A stretch of DNA of 64,000 bases from Combretum micranthum (GCA_024138025.1 JAMXBD010002488.1:124001-188000), one strand, 5' to 3'. Numbered from the stretch's first letter, positions 33,357-45,659 are shown. Program-made: numbers and translations. Notes: generated from the sequence alone by a model not told the origin.

Positions 33357-34011
33357 CAAATAGTTCCCTATCAAGCTTTATATGGAAGGAAGTGTAGATC
33401 TTCTCTACACTGGGATGAGGTAGGTAAGCGAACCATTCTTGGTCCAGATTTAGTGAAACAAGCAATAGACAAGGTTCAAATTGTCAAATAAAGAATGAAG
33501 GCGGTACAAGATAGACACAAAAGTTATGTGGATATGAGACAAAGGCCCCTTAAGTTTGAGATTAGCAACCATGGTTTTTTAAGATATCTTTTATTAAAAG
33601 AGTATTCAGATCTGTAGTTAAAGGGAAATTGAATCCAAGATATATGGTCCGTATGAAATTCTAAAAAGATTAGACTATTAGCATACAAGCTACCATTACC
33701 TCCAAGTTTAGCAAGTGTACATAGTGTATTTCATGTGTTACAGTTGAGGAAATGTATATAAGATCCAAATGCTATTATCAGTGCAAATCAACCAGAGACA
33801 CAACCAAATTGATCACAACGAAAAAGCCTATCAAGATTTAAATCGAATAGATATAGTTTTAAGATGGAGGACAATCTCTTTTGTTAAAGTACAATGGAGA
33901 GGTTAAATAGAATGAGAGGCGACTTGGGAAGTAGTAAGTGTGATAAAAGATAAGCATCATGAGCTATTTGATCAGCAAGGTAAGATAAGTTTCAAGAACA
34001 AAACTTCTTTA
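33357..34011 (+). pseudogene. Integrase C-terminal part and chromodomain-like tail of element C
   Basis: The frame resumes as VPYQALYGRKCRSSLHWDEVG, then the helical VKQAIDKVQIVK and VQDRHKSYVDMRQRPLKFE segments, a GPY/F-like LNPR and GPYEIL, and a tail with VKVQWRG and EATWEV followed by HHELFDQ. The last part corresponds to the chromodomain of plant chromoviruses, which targets integration to modified chromatin. Many stops and shifts are present. Confidence 0.78.
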
Positions 34012-34888
34012 GGGAGGGAAGAAATGAAATATCCCAAAACTAATTATATAAATTCATGTGTGTGTGTGTGTGTTGAATGGTACATGAATTGGTAGCGATT
34101 GTTTAGCAGATGTAATTTATGTGTTGTTGTAATTCACATAAGAGTGAAATTTGTGTTTGTATTAGCTTGTTTTCAAAAATTTAAGAAGCCTTTTTTTGCA
34201 AAGTTCTTTTAGAAAACTAAGCCCAAATTCTTGTTTTAAAAGTCTAAGCCTATAAATGAAAAATTAGCCCATTAATGCCTTCTTTTAAATCCTTCTTATA
34301 ACATAAAAGTCAGCAGTAGTTATTAAGATTATCACAAGTGAAAATTTTACAAAAATCATAGTCCAAGCAGACCCCAAATCGAAATTTTAGGAACAAAGCA
34401 AAACACAAAAATCCTCATCAATTTTTCTACAAATAATCCATCTAAAAAACTCTTTTTCAAGACTTCTTCTTCAAGCTAAGGTCATATAAGGTAAAGATTT
34501 GCATGCCTTTGTAATCATTTACTTATTCATGTTTTAATGATTTGTTAATCAGTTGAATGTGGTATTGATGAGCTAAGTTGATTTATAGAACTAAATAAAT
34601 CTTTGAAGTTGCGACAAATGAAGTTGTGGAAGTTGTTGAATGAAGTGAAGGTGGAGCTTATATATGTATGAAGCTAGTAAATGTATGTGTCGATTGTATG
34701 TACATTGAGTGAAGTAAAAATTTGATGTTTAAGTGTCAAAGTGTATATGCCCTATTTTTCGAAGGTAAACACGAGGAGACCATGGGGTGATGTTTCTAGT
34801 CATGTATTTTATCGAACCCTAAAAGTAATACCACTTGAGAAGAAGCACGAGGGATACACAGCTACCCCATCTAACCATGCTTCTCGCT
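34012..34888 (+). mobile_element. Polypurine tract and truncated 3' LTR of element C
   Basis: TAGGGAGGGAAGAAA ends at 34024 and the LTR starts TGAAATATCCC at 34025. The start matches the solo LTR 22121-24831 (TGAAAT), and both contain AT-rich leaders with a donor-like AAG-GTAAAG (about 34490) or GTAAGT. A (GT)n tract lies at 34058-34073. The LTR stops at the copia insertion, about 34888. Confidence 0.72.
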
Positions 34889-35448
34889 GTGTGTTTAAGC
34901 AAAGAAAAATTTTGATAGCATGGTTGGAATAGGCCACATGTGTCACGCCCCGAGGGGTACCCTAAACGTGGCAGTCCGCCGTACACAATACTAAAGCCTA
35001 GGATGACTACCTTAGTCATGCAAAGGCTTCCATATTACGTACAAGGCGTACATCACAACAAGGGGACGCATCGGAGTAGCGCAATTTATTGATAAAATAG
35101 TAGCAAGGCAAGGAGAATACTTAATATAAACATAATCATATCACATTTCAATTCTTAGGGCATGTTCTTCTGTTATAAATATACGTCTCTAAGCACATAT
35201 AAAGAACCTTACAAGATTTCTTCTCGTATGATTCCATATCCTTAATCATCCGTCCATGACTTCCTTAATGTTATGATTCTCAAATTTAATCCACGAATAT
35301 ACCTGTTCAACAAAATCTATAGGGGTATAAGCTACAACTAGCTTAGTGAGATATTTCCTTTCATTCGCACCATATTTTCAAACAAGTTTATTTATTTAAT
35401 CACACATATGCTATGCATACAATGCAACAATCACATGATTACGCGAAT

Positions 35449-35496
35449 ATAAATGGTCATCCGGAAACCATATATAGAACGGATTTACCCCTCCGT
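35449..35496 (-). promoter_or_regulatory. Paired conserved hairpins (4.3 kb solo LTR)
   Basis: ACGGA (35479-35483) pairs with TCCGT (35492-35496). ATAAATGGT (35449-35457) pairs with ACCATATAT (35467-35475) with one mismatch. Stem bases differ from other LTRs, but position and spacing are kept. Confidence 0.6.
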
Positions 35497-36009
35497 ATCA
35501 AAGGTTAGGGAATCGGGGTTGAAGGTCCTCGACCTTCTACTGCTAGTCCCCAGGTCCTCACCCACAGCGTTCGGTTGGCTCGGCTCCGAACCTAGAGTCG
35601 CTTTCCCCGAGCGATTTGGATTCTCCAGGAAGGAACATAGCCCTTGGCACCGCACGATCACAGCCAATCCAACTCTACGCGTAGGAGTAGCAGCCTTCAG
35701 GAAAAGATGTGACTCGAAGGATGCTATGCGTGAACATTTTATTGTTCTTAGATCAAACCTTATTAAGGTTTATTAGGGGCGATCAATCAATTTAGCATCA
35801 ATAAACAATCATACAAGTAAGTAAACAAAATTATTTAAACAAGCAGATCGAAGTTGCGATATTCTTAATTCTCTTTTCACGCATAAACATAGAATCATAT
35901 GTATAATCCCGAAATCCCCAAATATATTCGTTTTTATCTTTTCTTAGTATACTAATGCTACTACATTACAAGCACAAGCAAGGTAACGAAATTAGAAGGA
36001 ATAACTCAC

Positions 36010-36076
36010 TCGTCCATTTTGCTATCTTCTTAGTCGTAGAAATCCTTGGGTAGGGTATTTCCGTATCCTTCGTCAC
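36010..36076 (-). other. Candidate LTR mini-exon encoding GDEGYGNTLPKDFYD-stop
   Basis: On the minus strand TTTTTTTGTCTAG precedes 36076 and GTGAGT follows 36010. TAA is at 36030-36032. It has fifteen codons with DFYD in place of DYYD. Confidence 0.5.
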
Positions 36077-39000
36077 CTAGACAAAAAAAATACCCGGGAT
36101 AAGTATTTCATGTATTTCTATTCTTGGAGATTCTAAACTTTACTTAAAATCGTGGTAAAATCGTATAAGAAGAAATTCCAACTTAAAATGGCCATAACTT
36201 GCTCATTTTAACTCGGAATTTCGCATATGATATACCTTTTTCTACCTATTCGAAAAGTTCTATCCATTTCTAAACTTATCTTGGTCATAAAAGGTCATTT
36301 GGGTTTCGAAAACGTCGGTACAGATTTAGAACGAATTTTCTAAACTTTTGCAAAATCCATTTTCTAACTCAACTCCATTTCAAAGAAAAACCTTTTGTAA
36401 CATATAAATATATATTTGATAAACACTTTTTGAATACATAGGTATGCTCACTTTATATGCAAAAATCCTAATGGTAGTGTCTCAACAATTTTATTTCATA
36501 AAACAATTCATTTTGAGCTTAAAACTTTTAACTTTGATAATTTCTTTTCAAGTATTTAGAAGAAACTTTATATTTTTATTACAAATGAATATATTCTTGT
36601 TTTATTTCCTTCATTCCTTAAAACAAGCACATTTTCCTTAACCTAATTTTTCATAAATTTCATTTCTAGTGATAAAAGGTTAATTTATCAAAACTATTTA
36701 AGTTGTCGAAAACCTTTTCATAATTTCTTTATTTAAGATGATCTTAGAAAATGAGTCTTGTTTTCTTGTATCTATTTCTAAAATATAAGTTTTTGCTTTC
36801 TAAAACTTGTTATTTCTTTGAAAAGAATCATCTTTATTGATAAAATCCATTATTGCTAACCTTACTTTATTTATATTCTTTGAAAACAAGTTCTTTCTTT
36901 TAGAATTTAAAAATCATTACTTTTCCTAAGTGGGTTCTTATGAGTTGATTTTTATATTAACTTTGAAAAGTAGTTTGTTTTCTTAGTTGTATTTCGAAGT
37001 TTAAAAGAGTTTAAATCTTGAGCTTTTTGTAAAGACTTTTAATATTAATAAATTATATTACTAAAGCTTAGGTTAACATAATATATAAAGAGAATATTTA
37101 TTTCTTATGATTCCTTGAAAATCCATCTTTGTTATTCATGAAAACATTGAGAAAACTCCATTTCTATGTTGTTGATAATAACTTCATGTTTTTGTGGTAA
37201 ATCATATAATTGGAAACTTAGCTTTGAGTTCATTTAGTAAAACAAGATTCTATTTTAGACTAGTTGAGACATTAACATTATGCAAATGCAAGTATCATGA
37301 GCATATAAAATAATAAGAACATAAGAAAATACTAAAAATAATTAATAAGCAAGAAAATAAAATATCAAGCATTGGGAACTTAGCTTCATCAAGGAATCCC
37401 GATCAAGTATTGGAGCCTTAGCTTTATCAAGGCGTCCCGGGACTAAGAATGGACTAGTCCCGAAAGATTAAAATAAATAATAAAAAGGTTGTTTTGACTT
37501 GATATGGACAAGTCTAAGACTAGAAAGACTAGTCTTAATAAAATAAATAAATTGCATAACTTTGAATGTAAATAAATAACCAAATGAGCTTATATGCTCT
37601 TAATAAATTTATATACATAATATACATAATATAAGTTAGATAGAAGCAAATAATAACAATAATAATAACAACATAATAAAATAGGAAGCTTATGTACAAG
37701 AACAAAACATGAACATGTTGTTGCTTTTACTACTCATGTAAGTTTCAAAACAACACCATAGTCATGCTAAGTTACATGACATGAATAGATAAATGGTTTG
37801 AAAGAAGTTTTTACTAAGGTATTTGTGTGGTATGAAGATGGTAGTGAATGTATGGTTATGGTTATAGAAAGGTGGTAGTTGTATTGTATGAAGAGAAATT
37901 CTTGTGGATATTTGGTGAAAGAGAGTTTTGGTAGAGAGAATTCTTGATGAGAGAATTTGTGGAGGATTTTGAGAGAGTTTTGGTAGTGAAATGAATTGTG
38001 TGAAAGAATGGAAGAGGAAGGGGTATTTATAGAATTTTTGGAGTGAATTTTGGGTGTAATAAAATAATTTGAAAAAGAAAATTAAATTGTTGGAAGGGAC
38101 AAAAGGGGCCCGGTTTTGCTTTATTTAGAGGGGAAATTGATTTATTTTAATTTGTTTTGTGTAATAAAGAAGTAATGTGTAAAGTTGATGTGATTAAAGG
38201 TGTATTGGAAATGAAAAAAGTAAGAAATTAGATATGTAGGTGTAAGAAATAGGTGTAAGAAAAAGTAGAGATAGGTGAATAGTAATGAATAGTAGAAAAG
38301 TAATATGAATAGTAGAAAGTACTATGAATAGTAGACTAGACAATTAAAGTACCGGTAGTAATAAAAATAAGCGTAATAATGCGATATCTGTAATTTTTAT
38401 CTACCGAAAAATTCCAAAACTGATATTTTTGGAATCCTTGTATTTTTACGAGTCTATTGGTATATAAACGGAATATTTTAATATTCCGACTCCGGGACAC
38501 GCTTTTCGAGAACCGATCCCGTTTGGGTTCGAAGGTCACTCGAAATTCGCGAATCTGATATTTTTATGTTTCCCTATATTATTACGAACTATTCTAGGTC
38601 ATTAACTTAATTTCGTTTTCTAGGGTTTGGAAACGAGGGATTGCCGGATCTTAAACACTAGGGTTCGTTATAGGCTTGTTGACTTTTAGGGTTCCGTTTT
38701 GATTTCCGATTCCGTCGAGATATTCGTAAGATAGTGAAATTTTCGAGTTTTGATCGTTTTAGAATTTTAGCTTGAAATTTATGTTTTATTTTATTTTATT
38801 TTATTTGTGATTATTTAATAGTTTTTAGTTCTCGGAATCGTTTAACCGAGTCTAGGTTTATGAGTTGACTCGATTTGACTTTTGTGGAAAATTTGGATTT
38901 TGTGATTCTAAAATTTTACTGAAGGATTTAGGATTTTATTATCTCGTTGTTAAGCGGTATTTGGATCTATTATTTCGATTTGCATTTTTAGGAATTGGGT

Positions 39001-39506
39001 AGATTATTTAATTGACGTACGGAAGTTGATTATATCGGTAATTGGACTTTATATTTTGTTTCAGGGGTTCTCGTTTTCTCAAGATTGAGAGAACTCGTTT
39101 TTGTTCTTATTTAAGTTTTAACTTGGTTCGACTTTTAGGGTTTCGTTTCCAGTGTTTTGACTCGGTCTAGAATTTGGTTTTTATCTTGAGTCGATTTTTG
39201 GGATTTAAATTTCTAACTTTTTAGGATTTTTTCTATGAATTATGAAAATTTTTGGGGGTTTACAACATGTGCCTAACAATGTTTCACTCTTATTTCTTAA
39301 AGAAATTGATTTTCAATGAAACACAGCTAGAACACAGTTTCTCCTTGTCATAATTTAGAAGAATGAATCTTGTATCTTTCATAAAATAATGTGTATATAA
39401 AGGTCAATTTATACATAGCAGCCCTAGCATTAATTTTGGAAACTAATCAAATCAAGTCGTACAATTATGTGGGTCTCCACTAATTAATTACTTGCATTTT
39501 CCTACA

Positions 39507-39520
39507 CTCCCCTCAAGCTG
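39507..39520 (-). promoter_or_regulatory. Polypurine tract of copia element D
   Basis: The minus strand reads CAGCTTGAGGGGAG immediately before the LTR start TGTAGG, the classic plant copia plus-strand primer. Confidence 0.85.
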
Positions 39521-40170
39521 ATGAATAGGAATTTTCCATTCCTTGCTTGCATACATTAGTTTGAAAATTGAACTACTCAGCCCTTTTGTCAAAACATCAG
39601 CGAACTGACCATGTGTAGACACATAAGGCATACAAATCAATCTACTCTCCAACTTTTCTTTAATAAAGTGTCTATCAATCTCAATGTGCTTTGTTCGATC
39701 GTATTATACCAAGTTGTGAGCTATGCTGATTGCAGACTTATTGTCAAAGTAGAGTCTCATTGGGCCTTCCCACTTAACCTTCAGATCTTCAAGAATAATT
39801 TTTAGCAATAGCAGTTCACACACACCTTGAGCCATTGCCCGAAATTCCACCTTAGCACTAAGTCGAGCCACCAGATTCTATTTTTTACTCTTTTAGGTCA
39901 CAAGGTTCTTACCAAGAAAGGCACAATACCCTAAAGTCGACCTCTTATCAATAGCAGATCCAACATAATCAGCATCAATATATGCCTTAAGCATTAATCC
40001 TTCATTTGTTTTAAATAAGATTCCTTTCCCTAGTGTTCCTTTAAGATAATGAAGTACTTAATGAGCTGCTTGCAAATGAACTTCCTTTGGGCTATGCATG
40101 AATTGACTTATTACACTCACTGCATATGCTATATCTGGTCATGCATGAGAGAGATAGATGAGTCTTCCTA
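39521..40170 (-). pseudogene. RNase H of copia element D
   Basis: The C-terminal end reads VSTHGQFADVLTKGL and ends shortly before the polypurine tract. Earlier segments include HIEIDRHFI and KLESRLICMPY. Stops and shifts break it into pieces. Confidence 0.78.
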
Positions 40171-41201
40171 CTAGGCGTTGATACATTTCCCCCTCAACCA
40201 TGGGATCCTCCTTGCTATTCCAAACTTGACATTCGGATCTATAGGAGTGCTTGTTGGCTTACATGCAATCTTGTCTATCTCCTTAAGGAGATCTGTAACA
40301 TACTTCTGTTGAGAGATAAAAATTCCCTGCTTAAAGTGTGTTACCTCAATTCTCAGGAAATACGTCAACCTCCCTAGTGCCTTAATCTCAAACTCCTTAA
40401 CCAAACATTAACTTAGAATTTATTTTTCTTTATCATCATCTCCTGTTACAATTATGTCATCTATATACACCAAAAGAGCAATAACTCCCCCTAATGAAGA
40501 GTGTTTAATAAACAGTGTGTGATCTTCCTAACTTTGTTTGTATCCTATGGCCAACATTGCTCTAATAAACCTCCTAAACCATACCCTTGGTGATTGCTTG
40601 AGGTAATATAATGCCTTCTTCAACTTACACATGGTATTAGCATCCAAATTCTTTCCATAACTTGGTGGGACTTCCATGTAGATCTCCTCTTCCAACTCTC
40701 CATGCAAGAATGCATTTTTGACATTGTATTGCAGCGACTCCCAACCAAAATTAGCTCCTAGAGACAATAACACTCTAACTGCATTCATCTTGGCAACATA
40801 AGCAAACATCTTTAGGTAATCAATCCCATAAGTCTGTATGTAGCCTTTAATCCACTAATCTGGCTTTGTATCTCTCAATGGACCCATCTGTTTTATACTA
40901 TATACACCCACTTACATCCTACCGACCTCTTTTCTGCTAGTAACTTTACCAACTCCTAGGTCTTGTTCTTTTCTGAAGCTTCCATCTTTACATTCATAGC
41001 TTCGTTCCATTTTTCATTAAATAATGCCTCAAATAAGCTGATAGGGATGGTGATGGTATTTAGGCTTATAAGAAAGGCTTTGTGAGATGGTAAGAACCTT
41101 TTAAAGGATAAAAAGTGTGCAAGAGGGTATAGTGGTCGTTTTATGCATTCTCTGGTTGCTTTTCTGATGGCAATTGGGAGGTCCTGGTCATGATCATTCA
41201 C
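40171..41201 (-). pseudogene. Reverse transcriptase of copia element D
   Basis: From N to C: a segment with WNEAMNVKMEASEKN and WVYSIKQ (40860-41050), MNAVRVLLSLGANFGWESLQYNVKNAFLHGELEEEIYME (40660-40800), LKKALYYLKQSPRVWF, the intact catalytic LLVYIDDIIVTG (about 40450-40490), and LGRLTYFLRIEVTHF with GIFISQQKYVTDLLKE (40200-40400). The first catalytic Asp of the usual DVKNAFL is Asn (NVKNAFL). Several stops separate the pieces. Confidence 0.85.
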
Positions 41202-41462
41202 CTAAACTTCAATTTCATCATACAGTGAAGGCTTAGAGATTGTTACCACATTCAAAGGATTCAAGTTGAGCTCTTGAACTTGCATCGGTGTAGAAACAAC
41301 ATTCTTTTGCCTTACAAACTCAAACATGGGTTCAAGCTTAGATATAGATTCAAGTTCAGACACCTTATCACATTTCCTATTGTTAGGAGTAGGATTAGAC
41401 TCGAACACAGGTTTAAGCTCAGACACAAATTCAGGTTCAGACACTGGTTGAGACTCAAACAT
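41202..41462 (-). pseudogene. Linker between integrase and RT of copia element D
   Basis: An 86-residue open stretch rich in Ser, Glu and Pro with repeated SEPE, SELE and SKLEP words corresponds to the poorly conserved linker of copia Pol. It runs to the junction with the truncated gypsy LTR. Integrase is missing. Confidence 0.6.
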
Positions 41463-41483
41463 AGGTTTGGATAGATGTAAAGG

Positions 41484-43014
41484 CTATTCGAGCCTTTCGG
41501 GAGTCTTGTATGGATGTAAAGCGTCCCTTTACAACAATAGAATACTCAATCAATGGGGTTGACAAGTTTAATGTGGCATTCATTAGCCATAGACAATAAA
41601 CCAAAACACATATATATACATTACAAAATCTAAGGAGCATTCCCCCGCAAAATAATATCAATTCCATTACAGTCATCCAGAGTCCTTTAGTTTCCAACGG
41701 AAGTCTAAACAAAAGCGAAGTAAACTTCTATAGGAAATTCCTATCTCCGATACCTGAGCTGTGGCTTGCCTCGGCCTAAGCCAAATAAACTCGTGCTGCA
41801 ACAAATAAAACCTATGGGGGCGTAAGCTAACTAGCTTAGTGAGTAAGAACTTCCATATCGCAATTAATACAATTCATTCAAACAAATGATTATTCATGCA
41901 AATGTATGCATCAGACAAGTGAGTTCAACAAACATATGACCAGCCGAAAATCATATGTGGATGGACTTACGCCCTCCATCCCGGGTTAGCAGATTAACGA
42001 ATCATGCGGTACGACGCCGTTTAAGCTAACGGTCAACTGAACAATAATTCATTTTATGGATCACGATTAACCAACAATTTCGTTTTATGGATCACGATTA
42101 ACCAACATATTCGTTTTATGGATCACGAAAAACCAACCAATGCTAATGCTCCATCCCCGTCGTGATATGAATGAGTCCAATTACAATTGAACTCAAATAT
42201 ATTTTAAATTTAATTCTTTTAGGTGACCAACAATTATTCGCAGACAATCCATATAAAATGCTAGCTAATCAATCAATAGCTTAACACCCGGTTTCGATAT
42301 TTCTTAAGTTCCATTTCACACAAAAACAGCAGAAAAATATATAATCCCCATATACCCCATCATACATATCCATTTTTTTATCTTTGCCTACACCACCATT
42401 AATTGAGAGTGAAAGTAGTACTCACTCGGCCATTGAACGCCGGTTTTTAGTAATGATAGTGAGGTAGTAGGGTGTCATCTTGCTCGGGATCTCCTACCAC
42501 ATAAGAATAATCCTAATGAGATTCTCATCATTTAGCTAATCCAAGCTATGCATCTAAACTAGATGAATTCGGAATTCTCGCTATTTGCGGAAGCCCCGAC
42601 TTAAAACGGCCATAACTTGGTCATTTTAACTTGGAATTTCGTAAATTTTATACCGATCTCTATCTACTTCGAAAGATCTATCTATTTCTAGTATTATTTT
42701 CAAGTTTTGAAAACAGTAAATCCACGGAACAGTAGGATCAGATCTGTTCTGTCACTTTCCCGATTCCAAAAAATTATTTCGCTTTTGATAAAAATGTTCC
42801 TAGTTGATGATTCATGGATAGATAGTATATGAATGAATTCCTAACATGAATGTCATGTAATGAACTCAACATATGCATGGTCTTGATGGGTTTTGATGAT
42901 GAACTCTTATGAACTCCTAATTGTTATAAAATTCCATAAAGGTTATTTCTAAAAAGCTACTCTTCCCAACTTTACATTCCCTAGGGTTTCTATGATTTTT
43001 ATTCTTGAAATTTA
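41484..43014 (-). mobile_element. Truncated LTR, left end of the chromovirus array
   Basis: It aligns with the LTR 44623-48036 from about 44690 to 46255. Its first about 65 bp (plus sense) are missing where it abuts the copia fragment, and the rest of the LTR beyond AATTTA (43009-43014) is replaced by the leader region that precedes gag in the complete copy. Shared AATTTA at that breakpoint indicates a deletion at a microhomology. The mini-exon acceptor, donor (near 42424) and hairpins (41938-42000) are present. Confidence 0.85.
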
Positions 43015-43347
43015 TATGCGGTTAATGTTCTTTATGCTTCATGTCTAGCATGCATGCTTTTGACAACTCCTTTTCTTTGAAATAAACATGATCCTTCATT
43101 ACTTTAGCGAGTCATACAAATATTACATCAAAATTTTTGTCCCCAAAATTTGGCTAACTATACTCCAATTCCGATTCTAAACATTTTCCCTATTCTCGAA
43201 AGCATGACAAAATACAGGGAAAAAGAAGCAATAAAATACTAGCTATCCTGAAATCTTAAGGCAAATTGGCATCCCGCATTGCCTGCTACAAAATAAGAAA
43301 AATCAGGACTTCACTTGGACTTCATGGGTTAGCTATCATCTCGGCCT
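43015..43347 (-). other. Leader sequence downstream of the extra ORF (left copy)
   Basis: Non-coding, nearly identical to 53185-53516. It belongs to the stretch between extra ORF and gag; gag itself was deleted here. Confidence 0.6.
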
Positions 43348-44464
43348 CTACTCATCACTAGTGTCTTCGGAGGTCGAGCTAGGAGGTCGTCTCCTGCTAG
43401 AAGAACCACCGTCGTCCCGTCGGATAAACAAACTAAGGTATTCCCTCGTAGTCATCCTCCGCTTCTTAGTAGGTCGGACTAAAGGCTCTTGGTCTTCACT
43501 TTCTTCCTCTTCCTCCGTTCCTTGCCCTTCCCTCGGGCTCACTCCATTATCCTCACCTCTTACCTCAGGTTCACTCACTTGGGTCTCCACCACTTCAGGC
43601 TCTCTCATAGGTTCTCCACCCATATTCTCAACTTCCATAGGCTCAGGGGCCATGGGTTCCACTACTGCTAGGTCAAGCACAGGTGGATTCTCACCCTCAA
43701 TATACATCTCTCCATATCATTGGATCAAACTCGGGTTCTACCCTTCCACTATCTGGTATCTCCAACTCCCGATTAAAATCCCATACAATTTGGTTGGGTT
43801 CCAGATTCACTTCCGCTTCCGGCTCGATGGGTGGGGTAGGGGTTCTAGGGACTACATTTTCCTCTCAATTAGGATCCTCCTCGGGGTCCTCTTCTTCTTC
43901 TTCCTCCTTTTCCTCATTCTCTTCGATCACAGGTGCACCATTCAATTGCATGCCTATGTCATGGGCTGGAGGTGTGGCTATCACACGAGGTGGAAGGATG
44001 TCTAAGTAAACTGCATGCCAAGTGATATGGTTCCATGCGTCTGCTATGTTCCAATCATGGTGGTCATACAAATTGTCATGGGCATACACATATAAGGGTC
44101 CTAAAGGGATCCACACCCTAAAGTCTGGAGGGGTTCGATTTCCCCCATTCTTCAAGATAAATGTAGCCTTCCTAGTCATGGGCTCGCGCCCATACTCAAC
44201 CATGATTCTCTCCAAAGTATAAATCGTCTCCAATTTAGTCCAACTCCTTCTCCCCATGGGATCATACCACAACCTGTCGACTACAGCAGCCCACCTAGTG
44301 TATCTCAATCCATCTTTCCACAGTTTGAACATTTCCCCTATAGTCCGGGGATGTCTGGCTAAGGCAAAGTCTTCACACAATTCTCTCATTCTTAACCTAT
44401 ACTCCACCATAGTCTCATCATTCCTCTTGGCGAAGTTTTTGGCTCGTTCCCTGGTCTCACCCAA
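43348..44464 (-). pseudogene. Extra ORF upstream of gag, left copy (gag-like N-terminus, acidic middle, basic motif)
   Basis: Two open pieces cover it. 43865-44464 (199 residues) has ERAKNFAKRNDETMVEYR, FKLWKDGLRYTRW, WIPLGPLYVYAHD and an acidic tail. 43348-43707 (119 residues) is Glu/Pro-rich and ends with a basic KKRRM motif, MTTREYLSLFIRRDD and a Ser-rich tail. A TGA at 43865-43867 (Trp in the right copy) and a 2-bp deletion near 43705 break a frame of roughly 370 codons. The N-terminal part recalls retrotransposon gag (eYr..lReLc, F..GL), but that is tentative. No AUG starts the frame; TATTATAG-GTCTCC just upstream could be a splice acceptor. It follows LTR and primer site, so it sits where no ORF is usual in chromoviruses. 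Confidence 0.65.
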
Positions 44465-44600
44465 GGAGACCTATAATAACATAAGGCTCTTAATTAGACT
44501 TAGCAAGTAAGAAAAAAAAAATATCAACTCCATTTGAACCTATTAATTAAATTTCTAAGTCCGGTTTCTTTTAGTTTCTATTGTCTTGTTTTATAACCTA

Positions 44601-44616
44601 GGGCTCTGATACCAAC
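44601..44616 (-). promoter_or_regulatory. Primer-binding site next to the middle LTR
   Basis: The minus strand reads TTGGTATCAGAGCCC (plus 44601-44616), six bases beyond the LTR end. It shows that the middle LTR also serves as 5' LTR of the left, deleted copy. Confidence 0.88.
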
Positions 44617-45137
44617 ATAAACTGTCACGCCCATAGGGTATCCTAAACGTAACAGCCGCCACATACTATAAAAGACTCTTGAATTTCTATTCGAGCCTTT
44701 CGGGAGTCTTGTATAGATGTAAAGCGTCCCTTTAGGACAATAGAATACTCAATCAATGGAGTTAAGAAGTTTAATATGGCATTCATTATCCATAGACAAT
44801 AAACCAAAACACATATATATACTTTACAAAATCTAAGGGGCATTCCCCCGCAAAATAATATCAAGTCCATTATAGTCATCCAGAGTCCTTTAGTTTCCAA
44901 CGGAAGTCTAAACAAAAGCGAAGTAAACTTCTACTATGGGAAACTCTTATCTCCGGTACCTGAGCTGTGGCTTGCCTCGGCCTAAGCCTAGTAAACTCGT
45001 GCTGCAACAAATAAAACCTATGGGGGCGTAAGCTAACTAGCTTAGTGAGTAAGAACTTCCATATCGCAATTAATACAATTCATTCAAACAAGTGATCATT
45101 CACGCAAATGTATGCATCAGACAAGTGAGTTCAACAA

Positions 45138-45187
45138 ACATATGACCAGCCGGAAAACATATGTGGATGGACTTACACCCTCCATCC
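45138..45187 (-). promoter_or_regulatory. Paired conserved hairpins (middle LTR)
   Basis: GGATGGA (45165-45171) pairs with TCCATCC (45181-45187). ACATATGA (45138-45145) pairs with ACATATGT (45157-45164), seven of eight. The homologous pairs in the right LTR (55263-55312) are perfect. Confidence 0.65.
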
Positions 45188-45659
45188 CGGGTTAGCAGAT
45201 TAACGAATCCTGCGGTACGATGCCGTTTAAGGTCACGGTCAACTGAACAATAATTCGTTTTATGGATCACGATTAACCAACAATTTCATTTTATGGATCA
45301 CGATTAACCAACATATTCGTTTTATGGATCACGAAAAACCAACCAATGCTAATGCTCCATCCCCGTCGTGATATGAATGAGTCCAATTACAATTGAACTC
45401 AAATATATTTTAAATTTAATTCTTTTAGGTGACCAACAATTATTCGCAGACAATCCATATAAAATGCTAGCTAATCAATCAATAGCTTAACACCTGGTTT
45501 CGATATTTCTTAAGTTCCATTTCACACATCAACAGCAGACAAATATATAATCCACATATACCCCATCATACATATCCATTTTTTTATCTTTGCCTACACC
45601 ACTAGTATCACTAATAAGTACAATCACAAACATTAATTGAGAGTGGAAGTAGTACTCAC

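Larger units (their letters stand above)
16641..34888 (+). mobile_element. Chromovirus element C, decayed, carrying several insertions
   Basis: Plus-strand pieces of protease, RT, RNase H, integrase with chromodomain-like tail, a polypurine tract and the start of a 3' LTR follow one another once four inserted blocks are removed (16769-20123, 20771-24927, 26810-33356 and, at the end, the copia element). At each of the first and third blocks the coding frame resumes next to a perfect 5-bp duplication. Gag and 5' LTR are not found. Its LTR starts TGAAAT, like the solo LTR 22121-24831, so it represents a family distinct from the TGTAAACC LTRs. Confidence 0.85.
34941..39264 (-). mobile_element. 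Solo LTR of 4.3 kb with ACATG duplication
   Basis: Plus-strand ends are TGTCACGCCCC and GGGGGTTTACA, flanked by perfect ACATG (34936-34940, 39265-39269). At 4324 bp it is the longest LTR here. It is related to the 5' LTR of element B (shared ACTAGTCCATTCTTAG region near 37450). Its promoter-side part (37800-38300) is rich in short GTAGTGAATGTATGG-like and GAATAGTAGA repeats. It contains the conserved block 36170-36270, mini-exon 36010-36076 and hairpins 35449-35496. Confidence 0.93.
34889..39506 (-). mobile_element. 3' LTR of copia element D, split by a solo LTR
   Basis: In element sense the LTR starts TGTAGGAAAATGC at 39506 and runs to 39270, then continues from 34940 to about 34889, where TTTAAACACACA-type sequence ends it. 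Net length is near 290 bp, usual for copia. A TATA-like TTTATATACAC lies at about 39391-39401. The exact end within the TGTGTG repeat at 34888-34893 is uncertain. Confidence 0.75.
34889..41462 (-). mobile_element. Ty1/copia element D, 3' part
   Basis: Minus-strand order is linker, RT, RNase H, polypurine tract and 3' LTR, which is typical of copia (integrase before RT; integrase and gag are absent). The 5' side is cut at about 41462-41484 against a truncated gypsy LTR. Its 3' LTR contains the 4.3 kb solo LTR described below. Confidence 0.85.

Noticed and set aside
35453..35776. Plus-strand frame of 107 codons
   Set aside because: It lies antisense within the 4.3 kb solo LTR and spans the conserved hairpins; no domain and no counterpart in related LTRs.
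43009..43014. Breakpoint AATTTA as a possible integration target duplication
   Set aside because: The same six bases occur once at the junction and are shared by both parent sequences, which indicates microhomology-mediated deletion rather than a duplicated target.
43361..44005. Plus-strand open frame of 214 codons, and its duplicate at 53530-54183
   Set aside because: It is the antisense of the extra ORF. Its Ser/Leu-rich low-complexity composition is what the reverse complement of Glu- and Arg-rich coding sequence gives, and the minus-strand frame carries the recognisable motifs and the right position after the primer site.
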